The position numbers were made by a program, and so were the translations under genes. Below are positions 51,060 through 63,660 of a DNA stretch of 64,000 bases, one piece after another (within the stretch, counting starts at the first letter, position 1; each line of letters opens with the position of its first letter). Location of the stretch: assembly GCA_029582265.1 (NCBI GenBank), contig JAQQFT010000023.1, forward strand, positions 1,637,071 to 1,701,070, in the 5' to 3' direction. Source of the DNA: Zoroaster sp. YZ-2022. Taxonomy: Eukaryota; Echinodermata; Asteroidea; Forcipulatida; Zoroasteridae. The notes below the pieces were generated by a model. The model saw only the letters and a list, made by a program, of their open reading frames with translations, was not told where the DNA came from and searched no databases.

Positions 51060-53604
51060 GAAAGAATCATTTCTAGGGTTGGGAATAATTTTTCCAGTTT
51101 TCAAGGGAGGCCGATAAATTTATATCTAAATTAAAGCTAAGATTCTCCCTTTTCGTAAAAACAGCATACTTTTGAATTTGGATAATGTCTTCATACCTTA
51201 AACGGCCCTCATGGACACTTACCCCCCTGTAAAATACGGTCAACTTGCATGCGGTTTCACAGCAAACAATACAGCACTGTACACTGTTACGAAAGAATCA
51301 TTTCTAGGGTTGGGTATAACTTTTCAAGTTTTCAAGGGAGGCCGATAAATTTATATCTAAATTAAAGCTTAGGTTCTCCCCTCTCGGATAAAACACAAAA
51401 TCTTTGAATTTGGATAATGTCTTCATACCTTAAACGGCCTCCATTGACACTTAGCCCCCTCTAAAATACGGTCAACTTGCATGCGGTTTCACAGAAAACA
51501 ATACAGCACTGTACACTGTTACGAAAGAAACATTTCTAAGGTTGGGAATAACTTTTCAAGTTTTTAAGGGAGGCAGATAACATTGATATCTAAATTAAAG
51601 CTTAGGTTCTCCCCTCTCGGAAAAACACAAAATCTTTGAATTTGGATAATGTCTTCATACCTTAAACGGCCTCCATGGACACATAGCCCCCTGTAAAATA
51701 CCGTCAACTTGCATGCGGTTTCACAGCAAACAATACAGCACTGTACACTGTTACGAAAGAAACATTTCTAAGGTTGGGAATAACTTTTCAACTTTTCAAG
51801 GGAGGCCGATAAATTTATATCTAAATTAAAGCTAAGATTCTCCCCTTTCGTAAAAACACCATACTTTTGAATTTGGATAATGTCTTCATACCTTAAACGG
51901 CCTCCATAGACACTTAGCCCCCTCTAAAATAAGATCAACTTGCATGCGGTTTCACAGCAAACAATACAGCACTGTACACTGTTACGAAAGAAACATTTCT
52001 AAGGTTGGGAATAACTTTTCAACTTTTCAAGGGAGGCCGATAAATTTATATCTAAATTAAAGCTTAGGTTCTCCCCTTTCGTAAAAACACCATACTTTTG
52101 AATTTGGATAATGTTTTCATACCTTAAACGGCCTCCATGGACACTTAGCCCCTTGTAAAATACGGTGAACTTGCATGCGGTTTCACAGCAAACAATACAG
52201 CACTGTACACTGTTACGAAAGAAACATTTCTAAGGTTGGGAATAACTTTTCACCTTTTCAAGGGAGGCCGATAAATTTATATCTAAATTAAAGCTTAGGT
52301 TCTCCCATTTCGTAAAAACACCATACTTTTGAATTTGGATAATGTTTTCATACCTTAAACGGCCTCCATGGACACTTAGCCCCTTGTAAAATACGGTGAA
52401 CTTGCATGCGGTTTCACAGCAAACAATACAGCACTGTACACGGTTACGAAAGAAACATTTCTAAATTTGTGTATAACTTTTCATCTTTTCAAGGGAGGCC
52501 GATAAATTTATATCTAAATTAAAGCTTAGATTCTCCCCTTTCGTATAAACACCATACTTTTGAATTTGGATAATGTCTTCATACCTTAAACGGCCTCCAT
52601 AGACACTTAGCCCCCTCTAAAATAAGATCAACTTGCATGCGGTTTCACAGCAAACAATACAGCACTGTACACTGTTACGAAAGAAACATTTCTAAGGTTG
52701 GGAATAACTTTCAACTTTTCAGGGGAGGCCGATAAATTTATATCTAAATTAAAGCTAAGATTCTCCCCTTTCGTAAAAACACCATACTTTTGAATTTGGA
52801 TAATGTCTTCATACCTTAAACGGCCTCCATAGACACTTAGCCCCCTCTAAAATAAGATCAACTTGCATGCGGTTTCACAGCAAACAATACAGCACTGTAC
52901 ACTGTTACGAAAGAAACATTTATAAGGTTGGGAATAACTTTTCAACTTTTCAGGGGAGGCCGATAAATTTATATCTAAATTAAAGCTAAGATTCTCCCCT
53001 TTCGTAAAAACACCATACTTTTGAATTTGGATAATGTCTTCATACCTTAAACGGCCTCCATAGACACTTAGCCCCCTCTAAAATAAGATCAACTTGCATG
53101 CGGTTTCACAGCAAACAATACAGCACTGTACACTGTTACGAAAGAAACATTTCTAAGGTTGGGAATAACTTCTCAAGTTTTTAAGGGAGGCAGATAACAT
53201 TGATATCTAAATTAAAGCTTAGGTTCTCCCCTCTCGGAAAAACACAAAATCTTTGAATTTGGATAATGTCTTCATACCTTAAACGGCCTCCATGGACACA
53301 TAGCCCCCTGTAAAATACCGTCAACTTGCATGCGGTTTCACAGCAAACAATACAGCACTGTACACTCTTACGAAAGAAACATTTCTAAGGTTGGGAATAA
53401 CTTTTTAAGTTTTTAAGGGAGGCAGATAAAATTGATATCTAACTTAAAGCTTAGGTTCTCCACTCTTGGGAAAACACAAAATCCTTGAATTTGGATAATG
53501 TCTTTATACCTTAAACGGCCTCCATGGACACTTAGCCCCTTGTAAAATACGGCGAACTTGCATGCGGTTTCACAGCAAACAATACAGCACTGTACACTGT
53601 TACG
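51060..53604 (+). repeat. Higher-order B repeat, copy 1 (11 monomers)
   Basis: It begins with a marker monomer X (GGGAATAATTTTTCCAG, AACAGCATAC, GGCCCTCATGG, TTACCCCCC). Next come Y (GGGTTGGGTATAAC, CTCTCGGATAAAACAC) and Z (GGGAGGCAGATAACATTGAT). Later units include one with CACCTTTTCAAGG (52251) and one with ATTTGTGTATAAC (52465). X recurs at 53628, 2544 bp downstream, which is 11 monomers. Confidence 0.85.
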
Positions 53605-56600
53605 AAAGAATCATTTCTAGGGTTGGGAATAATTTTTCCAGTTTTCAAGGGAGGCCGATAAATTTATATCTAAATTAAAGCTAAGATTCTCCCTTTTCGT
53701 AAAAACAGCATACTTTTGAATTTGGATAATGTCTTCATACCTTAAACGGCCCTCATGGACACTTACCCCCCTGTAAAATACGGTCAACTTGCATGCGGTT
53801 TCACAGCAAACAATACAGCACTGTACACTGTTACGAAAGAATCATTTCTAGGGTTGGGTATAACTTTTCAAGTTTTCAAGGGAGGCCGATAAATTTATAT
53901 CTAAATTAAAGCTTAGGTTCTCCCCTCTCGGATAAAACACAAAATCTTTGAATTTGGATAATGTCTTCATACCTTAAACGGCCTCCATAGACACTTAGCC
54001 CCCTCTAAAATACGATCAACTTGCATGCGGTTTCACAGCAAACAATACAGCACTGTACACTGTTACGAAAGAAACATTTCTAAGGTTGGGAATAACTTCT
54101 CAAGTTTTTAAGGGAGGCAGATAACATTGATATCTAAATTAAAGCTTAGGTTCTCCCCTCTCGGAAAAACACAAAATCTTTGAATTTGGATAATGTCTTC
54201 ATACCTTAAACGGCCTCCATGGACACATAGCCCCCTGTAAAATACCGTCAACTTGCATGCGGTTTCACAGCAAACAATACAGCACTGTACACTCTTACGA
54301 AAGAAACATTTCTAAGGTTGGGAATAACTTTTCAACTTTTCAAGGGAGGCCGATAAATTTATATCTAAATTAATGCTAAGATTCTCCCCTTTCGTAAAAA
54401 CACCATACTTTTGAATTTGGATAATGTCTTCATACCTTAAACGGCCTCCATAGACACTTAGCCCCCTCTAAAATAAGATCAACTTGCATGCGGTTTCACA
54501 GCAAACAATACAGCACTGTACACTGTTACGAAAGAAACATTTATAAGGTTGGGAATAACTTTTCAACTTTTCAAGGGAGGCCGATAAATTTATATCTAAA
54601 TTAAAGCTAAGATGCTCCCCTTTCGTAAAAACACCATACTTTTGAATTTGGATAATGTCTTCATACCTTAAACGGCCTCCATAGACACTTAGCCCCCTCT
54701 AAAATACGATCAACTTGCATGCGGTTTCACAGCAAACAATACAGCACTGTACACTGTTACGAAAGAAACATTTCTAAGGTTGGGAATAACTTTTCAACTT
54801 TTCAAGGGAGGCCGATAAATTTATATCTAAATTAAAGCTTAGGTTCTCCCCTTTCGTAAAAACACCATACTTTTGAATTTGGATAATGTTTTCATACCTT
54901 AAACGGCCTCCATGGACACTTAGCCCCTTGTAAAATACGGTGAACTTGCATGCGGTTTCACAGCAAACAATACAGCACTGTACACTGTTACGAAAGAAAC
55001 ATTTCTAAGGTTGGGAATAACTTTTCACCTTTTCAAGGGAGGCCGATAAATTTATATCTAAATTAAAGCTTAGGTTCTCCCCTTTCGTAAAAACACCATA
55101 CTTTTGAATTTGGATAATGTTTTCATACCTTAAACGGCCACCATGGACACTTAGCCCCTTGTAAAATACGGTGAACTTGCATGCGGTTTCACAGCAAACA
55201 ATACAGCACTGTACACGGTTACGAAAGAAACATTTCTAAATTTGTGTATAACTTTTCATCTTTTCAAGGGAGGCCGATAAATTTATATCTAAATTAAAGC
55301 TTAGATTCTCCCCTTTCGTATAAACACCATACTTTTGAATTTGGATAATGTCTTCATACCTTAAACGGCCTCCATAGACACTTAGCCCCCTCTAAAATAA
55401 GATCAACTTGCATGCGGTTTCACAGCAAACAATACAGCACTGTACACTGTTACGAAAGAAACATTTCTAAGGTTGGGAATAACTTTCAACTTTTCAGGGG
55501 AGGCCGATAAATTTATATCTAAATTAAAGCTAAGATTCTCCCCTTTCGTAAAACACCATACTTTTGAATTTTGATAATGTCTTCATACCTTAAACGGACT
55601 CCATAGACACTTAGCCCCCTATAAAATAAGATCAACTTGCATGCAGTTTCACAGCAAACAATACAGCACTGTACACTGTTACGAAAGAAACATTTATAAG
55701 GTTGGGAATAACTTTTCAATTTTTCAAGTGATGCCGATTAATTTATATCTAAATTAAAGCTAAGATTCTCCCCTCTCGTAAAACACAAAATCTTTGAATT
55801 TGGATAATGTCTTCATACCTTAAACGGCCTCCATGGACACATTAGCCCCTGTAAAATAAGATCAACTTGCATGCGGTTTCACAGCAAACAATACAGCACT
55901 GTACACTGTTACGAAAGAAACATTTCTAAGGTTGGGAATAACTTTTCAAGTTTTTAAGGGAGGCAGATAACATTGATATCTAAATTAAAGCTTAGGTTCT
56001 CCACTCTTGGGAAAACACAAAATCCTTGAATTTGGATAATGTCTTCATACCTTAAACGGCCTCCATGGACACATAGTCCTCTGTAAAATACGGTGAACTT
56101 GCATGCGGTTTCACAGCAAACAATACAGCACTGTACACTGTTACGAAAGAAACATTTCTAAGGTTGGGAATAACTTTTCAACTTTTCAAGGAGGCAGATA
56201 AAATTGATATCTAAATTAAAGCTTAGGTTCTCCCCTTTCGTAAAAACACCATACTTTTGAATTTGGATAATGTCTTTATACCTTAAACGGCCTCCATGGA
56301 CACTTAGCCCCTTGTAAAATACGGCGAACTTGCATGCGGTTTCACAGCAAACAATACAGCACTGTACACTGTTACGAAAGAAACATTTCTAAGGTTGGGA
56401 ATAACTTTTCAACTTTTCAAGGGAGGCCGATAAATTTATATCTAAATTAAAGCTTAGGTTCTCCCCTTTCGTAAAAACACCATACTTTTGAATTTGGATA
56501 ATGTCGTCATACCTTAAACGGCCTCCATTGACACTTAGCCCCCTGTAAAATACGGTCAACTTGCATGCGGTTTCACAGCAAACAATACAGCACTGTACAC

Positions 56601-56608
56601 TGTTACGA
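53605..56608 (+). repeat. Higher-order B repeat, copy 2 (13 monomers)
   Basis: Same X-Y-Z start as copy 1 (X at 53628, Y at 53852, Z near 54115). Two monomers follow with TTAATGCTAAG and AAGATGCTCC. Then come the CACCTTTTCAAGG unit (55026) and the ATTTGTGTATAAC unit (55240). The next X lies 3003 bp downstream at 56631, exactly 13 x 231. Relative to copy 1 it has gained two units, so unequal exchange by whole monomers is the natural explanation. Confidence 0.85.
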
Positions 56609-58019
56609 AAGAATCATTTCTAGGGTTGGGAATAATTTTTCCAGTTTTCAAGGGAGGCCGATAAATTTATATCTAAATTAAAGCTAAGATTCTCCCTTTT
56701 CGTAAAAACAGCATACTTTTGAATTTGGATAATGTCTTCATACCTTAAACGGCCCTCATGGACACTTACCCCCCTGTAAAATACGGTCAACTTGCATGCG
56801 GTTTCACAGCAAACAATACAGCACTGTACACTGTTACGAAAGAATCATTTCTAGGGTTGGGTATAACTTTTCAAGTTTTCAAGGGAGGCCGATAAATTTA
56901 TATCTAAATTAAAGCTTAGGTTCTCCCCTCTCGGATAAAACACAAAATCTTTGAATTTGGATAATGTCTTCATACCTTAAACGGCCTCCATAGACACTTA
57001 GCCCCCTCTAAAATACGATCAACTTGCATGCGGTTTCACAGCAAACAATACAGCACTGTACACTGTTACGAAAGAAACATTTCTAAGGTTGGGAATAACT
57101 TCTCAAGTTTTTAAGGGAGGCAGATAACATTGATATCTAAATTAAAGCTTAGGTTCTCCGCTCTCGGAAAAACACAAAAATCTTTGAATTTGGATAATGT
57201 CTTCATACCTTGAACGGCCTCCATGGACACATAGCCCTCTGTAAAATACCGTCAACTTGCATGCGGTTTCACAGCAAACAATACAGCACTGTACACTCTT
57301 ACGAAAGAAACATTTCTAAGGTTGGGAATAACTTTTCAAGTTTTTAAGGGAGGCAGATAAAATTGATATCTAACTTAAAGCTTAGGTTCTCCACTCTTGG
57401 GAAAACACAAAATCCTTGAATTTGGATAATGTTTTCATACCTTAAACGGCCTCCATAGACACTTAGCCCCCTCTAAAATAAGATCAACTTGCATGCGGTT
57501 TCACAGCAAACAATACAGCACTGTACACTGTTACGAAAGAAACATTTCTAAGGTTGGGAATAACTTTTCAACTTTTCAAGGGAGGCCGATAAATTTATAT
57601 CTAAATTAAAGCTTAGGTTCTCCCCTTTCGTAAAAACACCATACTTTTGAACTTGGATAATGTGTTCATACCTTAAACGGCCTCCATGGACATTGACCCC
57701 CTGTAAAATACGGTCAACTTGCATGCGGTTTCACAGCAAACAATACAGCACTGTACACTGTTACGAAAGAAACATTTCTAAGGTTGGGAATAACTTTTCA
57801 ACTTTTCAACTTTTCAAGGGAGGCCGATAAATTTATATCTAAATTAATGCTAAGATTCTCCCCTTTCGTAAAACACCATACTTTTGAATTTGGATAATGT
57901 CTTCATACCTTAAACGGCCTCCATGGACACTTAGCCCCCTGTAAAATACGGTCAACTTGCATGCGGTTTCACAGCAAACAATACAGCACTGTACACTGTT
58001 ACGAAAGAATCATTTCTAG
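56609..58019 (+). repeat. Higher-order B repeat, copy 3 (truncated, about 6 monomers)
   Basis: It starts with X (56631), Y (56856), Z (about 57115) and a Z' unit with GGCAGATAAAATTGATATC and CCACTCTTGGG (about 57355). It leaves the pattern of copies 1 and 2 after that. A unit with a tandem CTTTTCAACTTTTCAAC duplication follows at 57793-57817. The next Y unit, without X, is at 58020. Confidence 0.75.
57793..57817 (+). repeat. 10-bp internal duplication in B monomer (AACTTTTCAACTTTTC)
   Basis: The ACTTTTCA word is tandemly repeated three times instead of two. The same change occurs near 60805-60830, about 3010 bp (13 monomers) downstream, and near 63128-63148. The first two are both followed by a TTAATGCTAAG unit, so they are copies of one event spread by array duplication. 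Confidence 0.8.
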
Positions 58020-60105
58020 GGTTGGGTATAACTTTTCAAGTTTTCAAGGGAGGCCGATAAATTTATATCTAAATTAAAGCTTAGGTTCTCCCCTCTCGGA
58101 TAAAACACAAAATCTTTGAATTTGGATAATGTCTTCATACCTTAAACGGCCTCCATAGACACTTAGCCCCCTCTAAAATACGATCAACTTGCATGCGGTT
58201 TCACAGCAAACAATACAGCACTGTACACTGTTACGAAAGAAACATTTCTAAGGTTGGGAATAACTTCTCAAGTTTTTAAGGGAGGCAGATAACATTGATA
58301 TCTAAATTAAAGCTTAGGTTCTCCCCTCTCGGAAAAACACAAAATCTTTGAATTTGGATAATGTCTTCATACCTTAAACGGCCTCCATGGACACATAGCC
58401 CCCTGTAAAATACCGTCAACTTGCATGCGGTTTCACCGCAAACAATACAGCACTGTACACTCTTACGAAAGAAACATTTCTAAGGTTGGGAATAACTTTT
58501 CAACTTTTCAAGGGAGGCCGATAAATTTATATCTAAATTAATGCTAAGATTCTCCCCTTTCGTAAAAACACCATACTTTTGAATTTGGATAATGTCTTCA
58601 TACCTTAAACGGCCTCCATAGACACTTAGCCCCCTCTAAAATAAGATCAACTTGCATGCGGTTTCACAGCAAACAATACAGCACTGTACACTGTTACGAA
58701 AGAAACATTTATAAGGTTGGGAATAACTTTTCAACTTTTCAAGGGAGGCCGATAAATTTATATCTAAATTAAAGCTAAGATGCTCCCCTTTCGTAAAAAC
58801 ACCATACTTTTGAATTTGGATAATGTCTTCATACCTTAAACGGCCTCCATAGACACTTAGCCCCCTCTAAAATACGATCAACTTGCATGCGGTTTCACAG
58901 CAAACAATACAGCACTGTACACTGTTACGAAAGAAACATTTCTAAGGTTGGGAATAACTTTTCAACTTTTCAAGGGAGGCCGATAAATTTATATCTAAAT
59001 TAAAGCTTAGGTTCTCCCCTTTCGTAAAAACACCATACTTTTGAATTTGGATAATGTTTTCATACCTTAAACGGCCTCCATGGACACTTAGCCCCTTGTA
59101 AAATACGGTGAACTTGCATGCGGTTTCACAGCAAACAATACAGCACTGTACACTGTTACGAAAGAAACATTTCTAAGGTTGGGAATAACTTTTCACCTTT
59201 TCAAGGGAGGCCGATAAATTTATATCTAAATTAAAGCTTAGGTTCTCCCATTTCGTAAAAACACCATACTTTTGAATTTGGATAATGTCTTTCATACCTT
59301 AAACGGCCTCCATGGACACTTAGCCCCTTGTAAAATACGGTGAACTTGCATGCGGTTTCACAGCAAACAATACAGCACTGTACACTGGTTACGAAAGAAA
59401 CATTTCTAAATTTGTGTATAACTTTTCATCTTTTCAAGGAGGCCGATAAATTTATATCTAAATTAAAGCTTAGATTCTCCCCTTTCGTATAAACACCATA
59501 CTTTTGAATTTGGATAATGTCTTCATACCTTAAACGGCCTCCATAGACACTTAGCCCCCTCTAAAATAAGATCAACTTGCATGCGGTTTCACAGCAAACA
59601 ATACAGCACTGTACACTGTTACGAAAGAAACATTTCTAAGGTTGGGAATAACTTTCAACTTTTCAGGGGAGGCCGATAAATTTATATCTAAATTAAAGCT
59701 AAGATTCTCCCCTTTCGTAAAAACACCATACTTTTGAATTTGGATAATGTCTTCATACCTTAAACGGCCTCCATAGACACTTAGCCCCCTCTAAAATAAG
59801 ATCAACTTGCATGCGGTTTCACAGCAAACAATACAGCACTGTACACTGTTACGAAAGAAACATTTATAAGGTTGGGAATAACTTTTCAACTTTTCAGGGG
59901 AGGCCGATAAATTTATATCTAAATTAAAGCTAAGATTCTCCCCTTTCGTAAAAACACCATACTTTTGAATTTGGATAATGTCTTCATACCTTAAACGGCC
60001 TCCATAGACACTTAGCCCCCTCTAAAATAAGATCAACTTGCATGCGGTTTCACAGCAAACAATACAGCACTGTACACTGTTACGAAAGAAACATTTCTAA
60101 GGTTG
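58020..60105 (+). repeat. Higher-order B repeat, copy 4 (from Y, ~9 monomers, matches copy 2 at offset ~4168)
   Basis: It matches 53852-55740 almost base for base at a steady offset of 4168-4170 bp (18 monomers). Y is at 58020, Z near 58285, TTAATGCTAAG near 58540, AAGATGCTCC at 58779, CACCTTTTCAAGG at 59194 and ATTTGTGTATAAC near 59410. One difference is CACCGC at 58433 in place of CACAGC, an A-type base in a B block. The match ends where an A-like monomer begins at about 60107. Confidence 0.85.
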
Positions 60106-60106
60106 G

Positions 60107-60200
60107 GAATAACATTTTAAGTTTTCAAGTGAGGCCGATAATTTTATATCTAAATTAAAGCTTAGGTTCTCCCCTTTCAGAAAAACACCATACTTTGAAT
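60107..60200 (+). repeat. A-type segment inside a B monomer (mosaic unit)
   Basis: ATTTTAAGTTTTCAAGTGAGG, GATAATTTTATATC and CCCCTTTCAGAAAAACACC are A features. They are followed in the same unit by the B feature GGATAATGTCTTCATACC. It lies at the end of the copy-4 higher-order block. Confidence 0.75.
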
Positions 60201-61595
60201 TTGGATAATGTCTTCATACCTTAAACGGCCTCCATGGACACTTAGCCCCCTGTAAAATAAGGTCAACTTGCATGCGGTTTCACAGCAAACAATACAGCAC
60301 TGTACACTGTTACGAAAGAAACATTTCTAAGGTTGGGAATAACTTTTCAACTTTTCAAGGGAGGCCGATAAATTTATATCTAAATTAAAGCTAAGATTCT
60401 CCCCTTTCGTAAAAACACCATACTTTTGAATTTGGATAATGTCTTCATACCTTAAACGGCCTCCATAGACACTTAGCCCCCTCTAAAATAAGATCAACTT
60501 GCATGCGGTTTCACAGCAAACAATACAGCACTGTACACTGTTACGAAAGAAACATATATAAGGTTGGGAATAACTTTTCAACTTTTCAAGGGAGGCCGAT
60601 AAATTTATATGTAAATTAAAGCTAAGATTCTCCCCTTTCGTAAAAACACCATACTTTTGAATTTGGATAATGTCTTCATACCTTAAACGGCCTCCATAGA
60701 CACTTAGCCCCCTTGTAAAATACGGTGAACTTGCATGCGGTTTCACAGCAAACAATACAGCACTGTACACTGTTACGAAAGAAACATTTCTAAGGTTGGG
60801 AATAACTTTTCAACTTTTCAACTTTTCAAGGGAGGCCGATAAATTTATATCTAAATTAATGCTAAGATTCTCCCCTTTCGTAAAAACACCATACTTTTGA
60901 ATTTGGATAATGTCTTCATACCTTAAACGGCCTCCATGGACACTTAGCCCCCTGTAAAATACGGTCAACCTGCATGCGGTTTCACAGCGAACAATACAGC
61001 ATTGTACACTGTTACTAAAGAAACATTTCTAAGGTTGGGAATAACTTTTCAACTTTTCAGGGGAGGCCGATAAATTTATATCTAAATTAAAGCTAAGATT
61101 CTCCCCTTTCGTAAAAACACCATACTTTTGAATTTGGATAATGTCTTTATACCTTAAACGGCCTCCATGGACACTTAGCCCCTTGTAAAATACGGCGAAC
61201 TTGCATGCGGTTTCACAGCAAACAATACAGCACTGTACACTGTTACGAAAGAAACATTTCTAAGGTTGGGAATAACTTTTCAACTTTTCAAGGGAGGCCG
61301 ATAAATTTATATCTAAATCAAAGCTTAGGTTCTCCCCTTTCGGAAAAACACAAAATCTTTGAATTTGGATAATGTCTTCATACCTTAAACGGCCTCCATA
61401 GACACTTAGCCCCCTCTAAAATACGATCAACTTGCATGCGGTTTCACAGCAAACAATACAGCACTGTACACTGTTACGAAAGAAACATTTCTAAGGTTGG
61501 GAATAACTTTTCAACTTTTCAGGGGAGGCCGATAAATTTATATCTAAATTAAAGCTAAGATTCTCCCCTTTCGTAAAAACACCATCATTTTGAAT

Positions 61596-61616
61596 TTGGA
61601 TAATTATTTCATACCT
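61596..61616 (+). repeat. A-type GGATAATTATTTCATACC in a B monomer
   Basis: This is the only clean B unit I saw with the A-type ATTATTTC here; the rest of the unit (TTTCGTAAAAACACC before it, CACTTAGCCCC after it) is B. A short conversion tract or a two-step point change could explain it. Confidence 0.6.
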
Positions 61617-63584
61617 TAAACGGCCTCCATGGACACTTAGCCCCCTGTAAAATACGGTCAACTTGCATGCGGTTTCACAGCAAACAATACAGCACTGTAC
61701 ACTGTTACGAAAGAAACATTTCTAAGGTTGGGAATAACTTTTCAACTTTTCAAGGGAGGCCGATAAATTTATATCTAAATTAAAGCTTAGGTTCTCCCCT
61801 TTCGTAAAAACACCATACTTTTGAATTTGGATAATGTCTTCATACCTTAAACGGCCCCCATGGACACTTACCCCCCTGTAAAATACGGTCAACTTGCATG
61901 CGGTTTCACAGCAAACAATACAGCACTGTACACTGTTACGAAAGAATCATTTCTAGGGTTGGGTATAACTTTTCAAGTTTTCAAGGGAGACCGATAAATT
62001 TATATCTAAATTAAAGCTTAGGTTCTCCCCTCTCGGAAAAACACAAAATCTTTGAATTTGGATAATGTCTTCATACCTTAAACGGCCTCCATAGACACTT
62101 AGCCCCCTCTAAAATACGGTCAACTTGCATGCGGTTTCACAGCAAACAATACAGCACTGTACACTGTTACGAAAGAAACATTTCTAAGGTTGGGAATAAC
62201 TTTTTAAGTTTTTAAGGGAGGCAGATAAAATTGATATCTAACTTAAAGCTTAGGTTCTCCACTCTTGGGAAAACACAAAATCCTTGAATTTGGATAATGT
62301 CTTCATACCTTAAACGGCCTCCATAGACACTTAGCCCCCTTGTAAAATACGGTGAACTTGCATGCGGTTTCACAGCAAACAATACAGCACTGTACACTGT
62401 TACGAAAGAAACATTTATAAGGTTGGGAATAACTTTTCAACTTTTCAGGGGAGGCCGATAAATTTATATCTAAATTAAAGCTAAGATTCTCCCCTTTCGT
62501 AAAAACACCATACTTTAAAATTTGGATAATGTCTTCATACCTTAAACGGCCTCCATAGAGACTTAACCCCCTCTAAAATAAGATCAACTTGCATGCGGTT
62601 TCACAGCAAACAATACAGCACTGTACACTGTTACGAAAGAATCATTTCTAAGGTTGGGAATAACTTTTCAACTTTTCAAGGGAGGCCGATAAATTGATAT
62701 CTAAATTAATGCTAAGATTCTCCCCTTTCGTAAAAACACCATACCTTTGAATTTGGATAATGTCTTCATACCTTAAACGGCCTCCATGGACACTTAGCCC
62801 CGTGTAAAATACGGTCAACCTGCATGCGGTTTCACAGCGAACAATTCAGCATTGTACACAGTTACGAAAGAATCATTTTTAGGGTTGGGAAACACTTTTC
62901 AAGTTTTCAAGGGAGGCCGATAAATTTATATCTAAATCAAAGCTTAGGTTCTCCCCTTTCGGAAAAACACAAAATCTTTGAATTTGGATAATGTCTTCAT
63001 ACCTTAAACGGCCTCCATAGACACTTAGCCCCCTCTAAAATACGATCAACTTGCATGCGGTTTCACAGCAAACAATACAGCACTGTACACTGTTACGAAA
63101 GAAACATTTCTAAGGTTGGGAATAACATTTCAACTTTTCAACTTTTCAGGGGAGGCCGATAAATTTATCTCTAAATTAAAGCTTAGGTTCTCCCCTTTCG
63201 TAAAAACACCATACTTTTGAATTTGGATAATGTCTTCATACCTTAAACGGCCTCCATAGACACTTAGCCCCCTCTAAAATAAGATCAACTTGCATGCGGT
63301 TTCACAGCAAACAATACAGCACTGTACACTGTTACGAAAGAAACATTTCTAAGGTTGGGAATAACTTTTCAACTTTTCAAGGGAGGCCGATAAATTTATA
63401 TCTAAATTAAAGCTTAGGTTCTCCCCTTTCGTAAAAACACCATACTTTTGAATTTGGATAATGTCTTCATACCTTAAACGGCCTCCATGGACACTTAGCC
63501 CCCTGTAAAATACGGTCAACTTGCATGCGGTTTCACAGCAAACAATACAGCACTGTACACTGTTACGAAAGAAACATTTCTAGG

Positions 63585-63660
63585 GTTGGGAATAACTTTT
63601 AAAGTTTTCAAGGGAGGCCGATAATTTTATATCTAAATTAAAGCTTAGGTTCTCCCCTTT
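63585..63660 (+). repeat. A-type segment inside a B monomer near the window end
   Basis: GGAATAACTTTTAAAG, GATAATTTTATATC and GCTTAGGTTC are A-like, and the unit continues as B (TTTCGGAAAAACAC, ATGTCTTCATACC). Together with the tracts at 49271 and 60107 it shows that A-type sequence is scattered in the B array. Confidence 0.65.
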
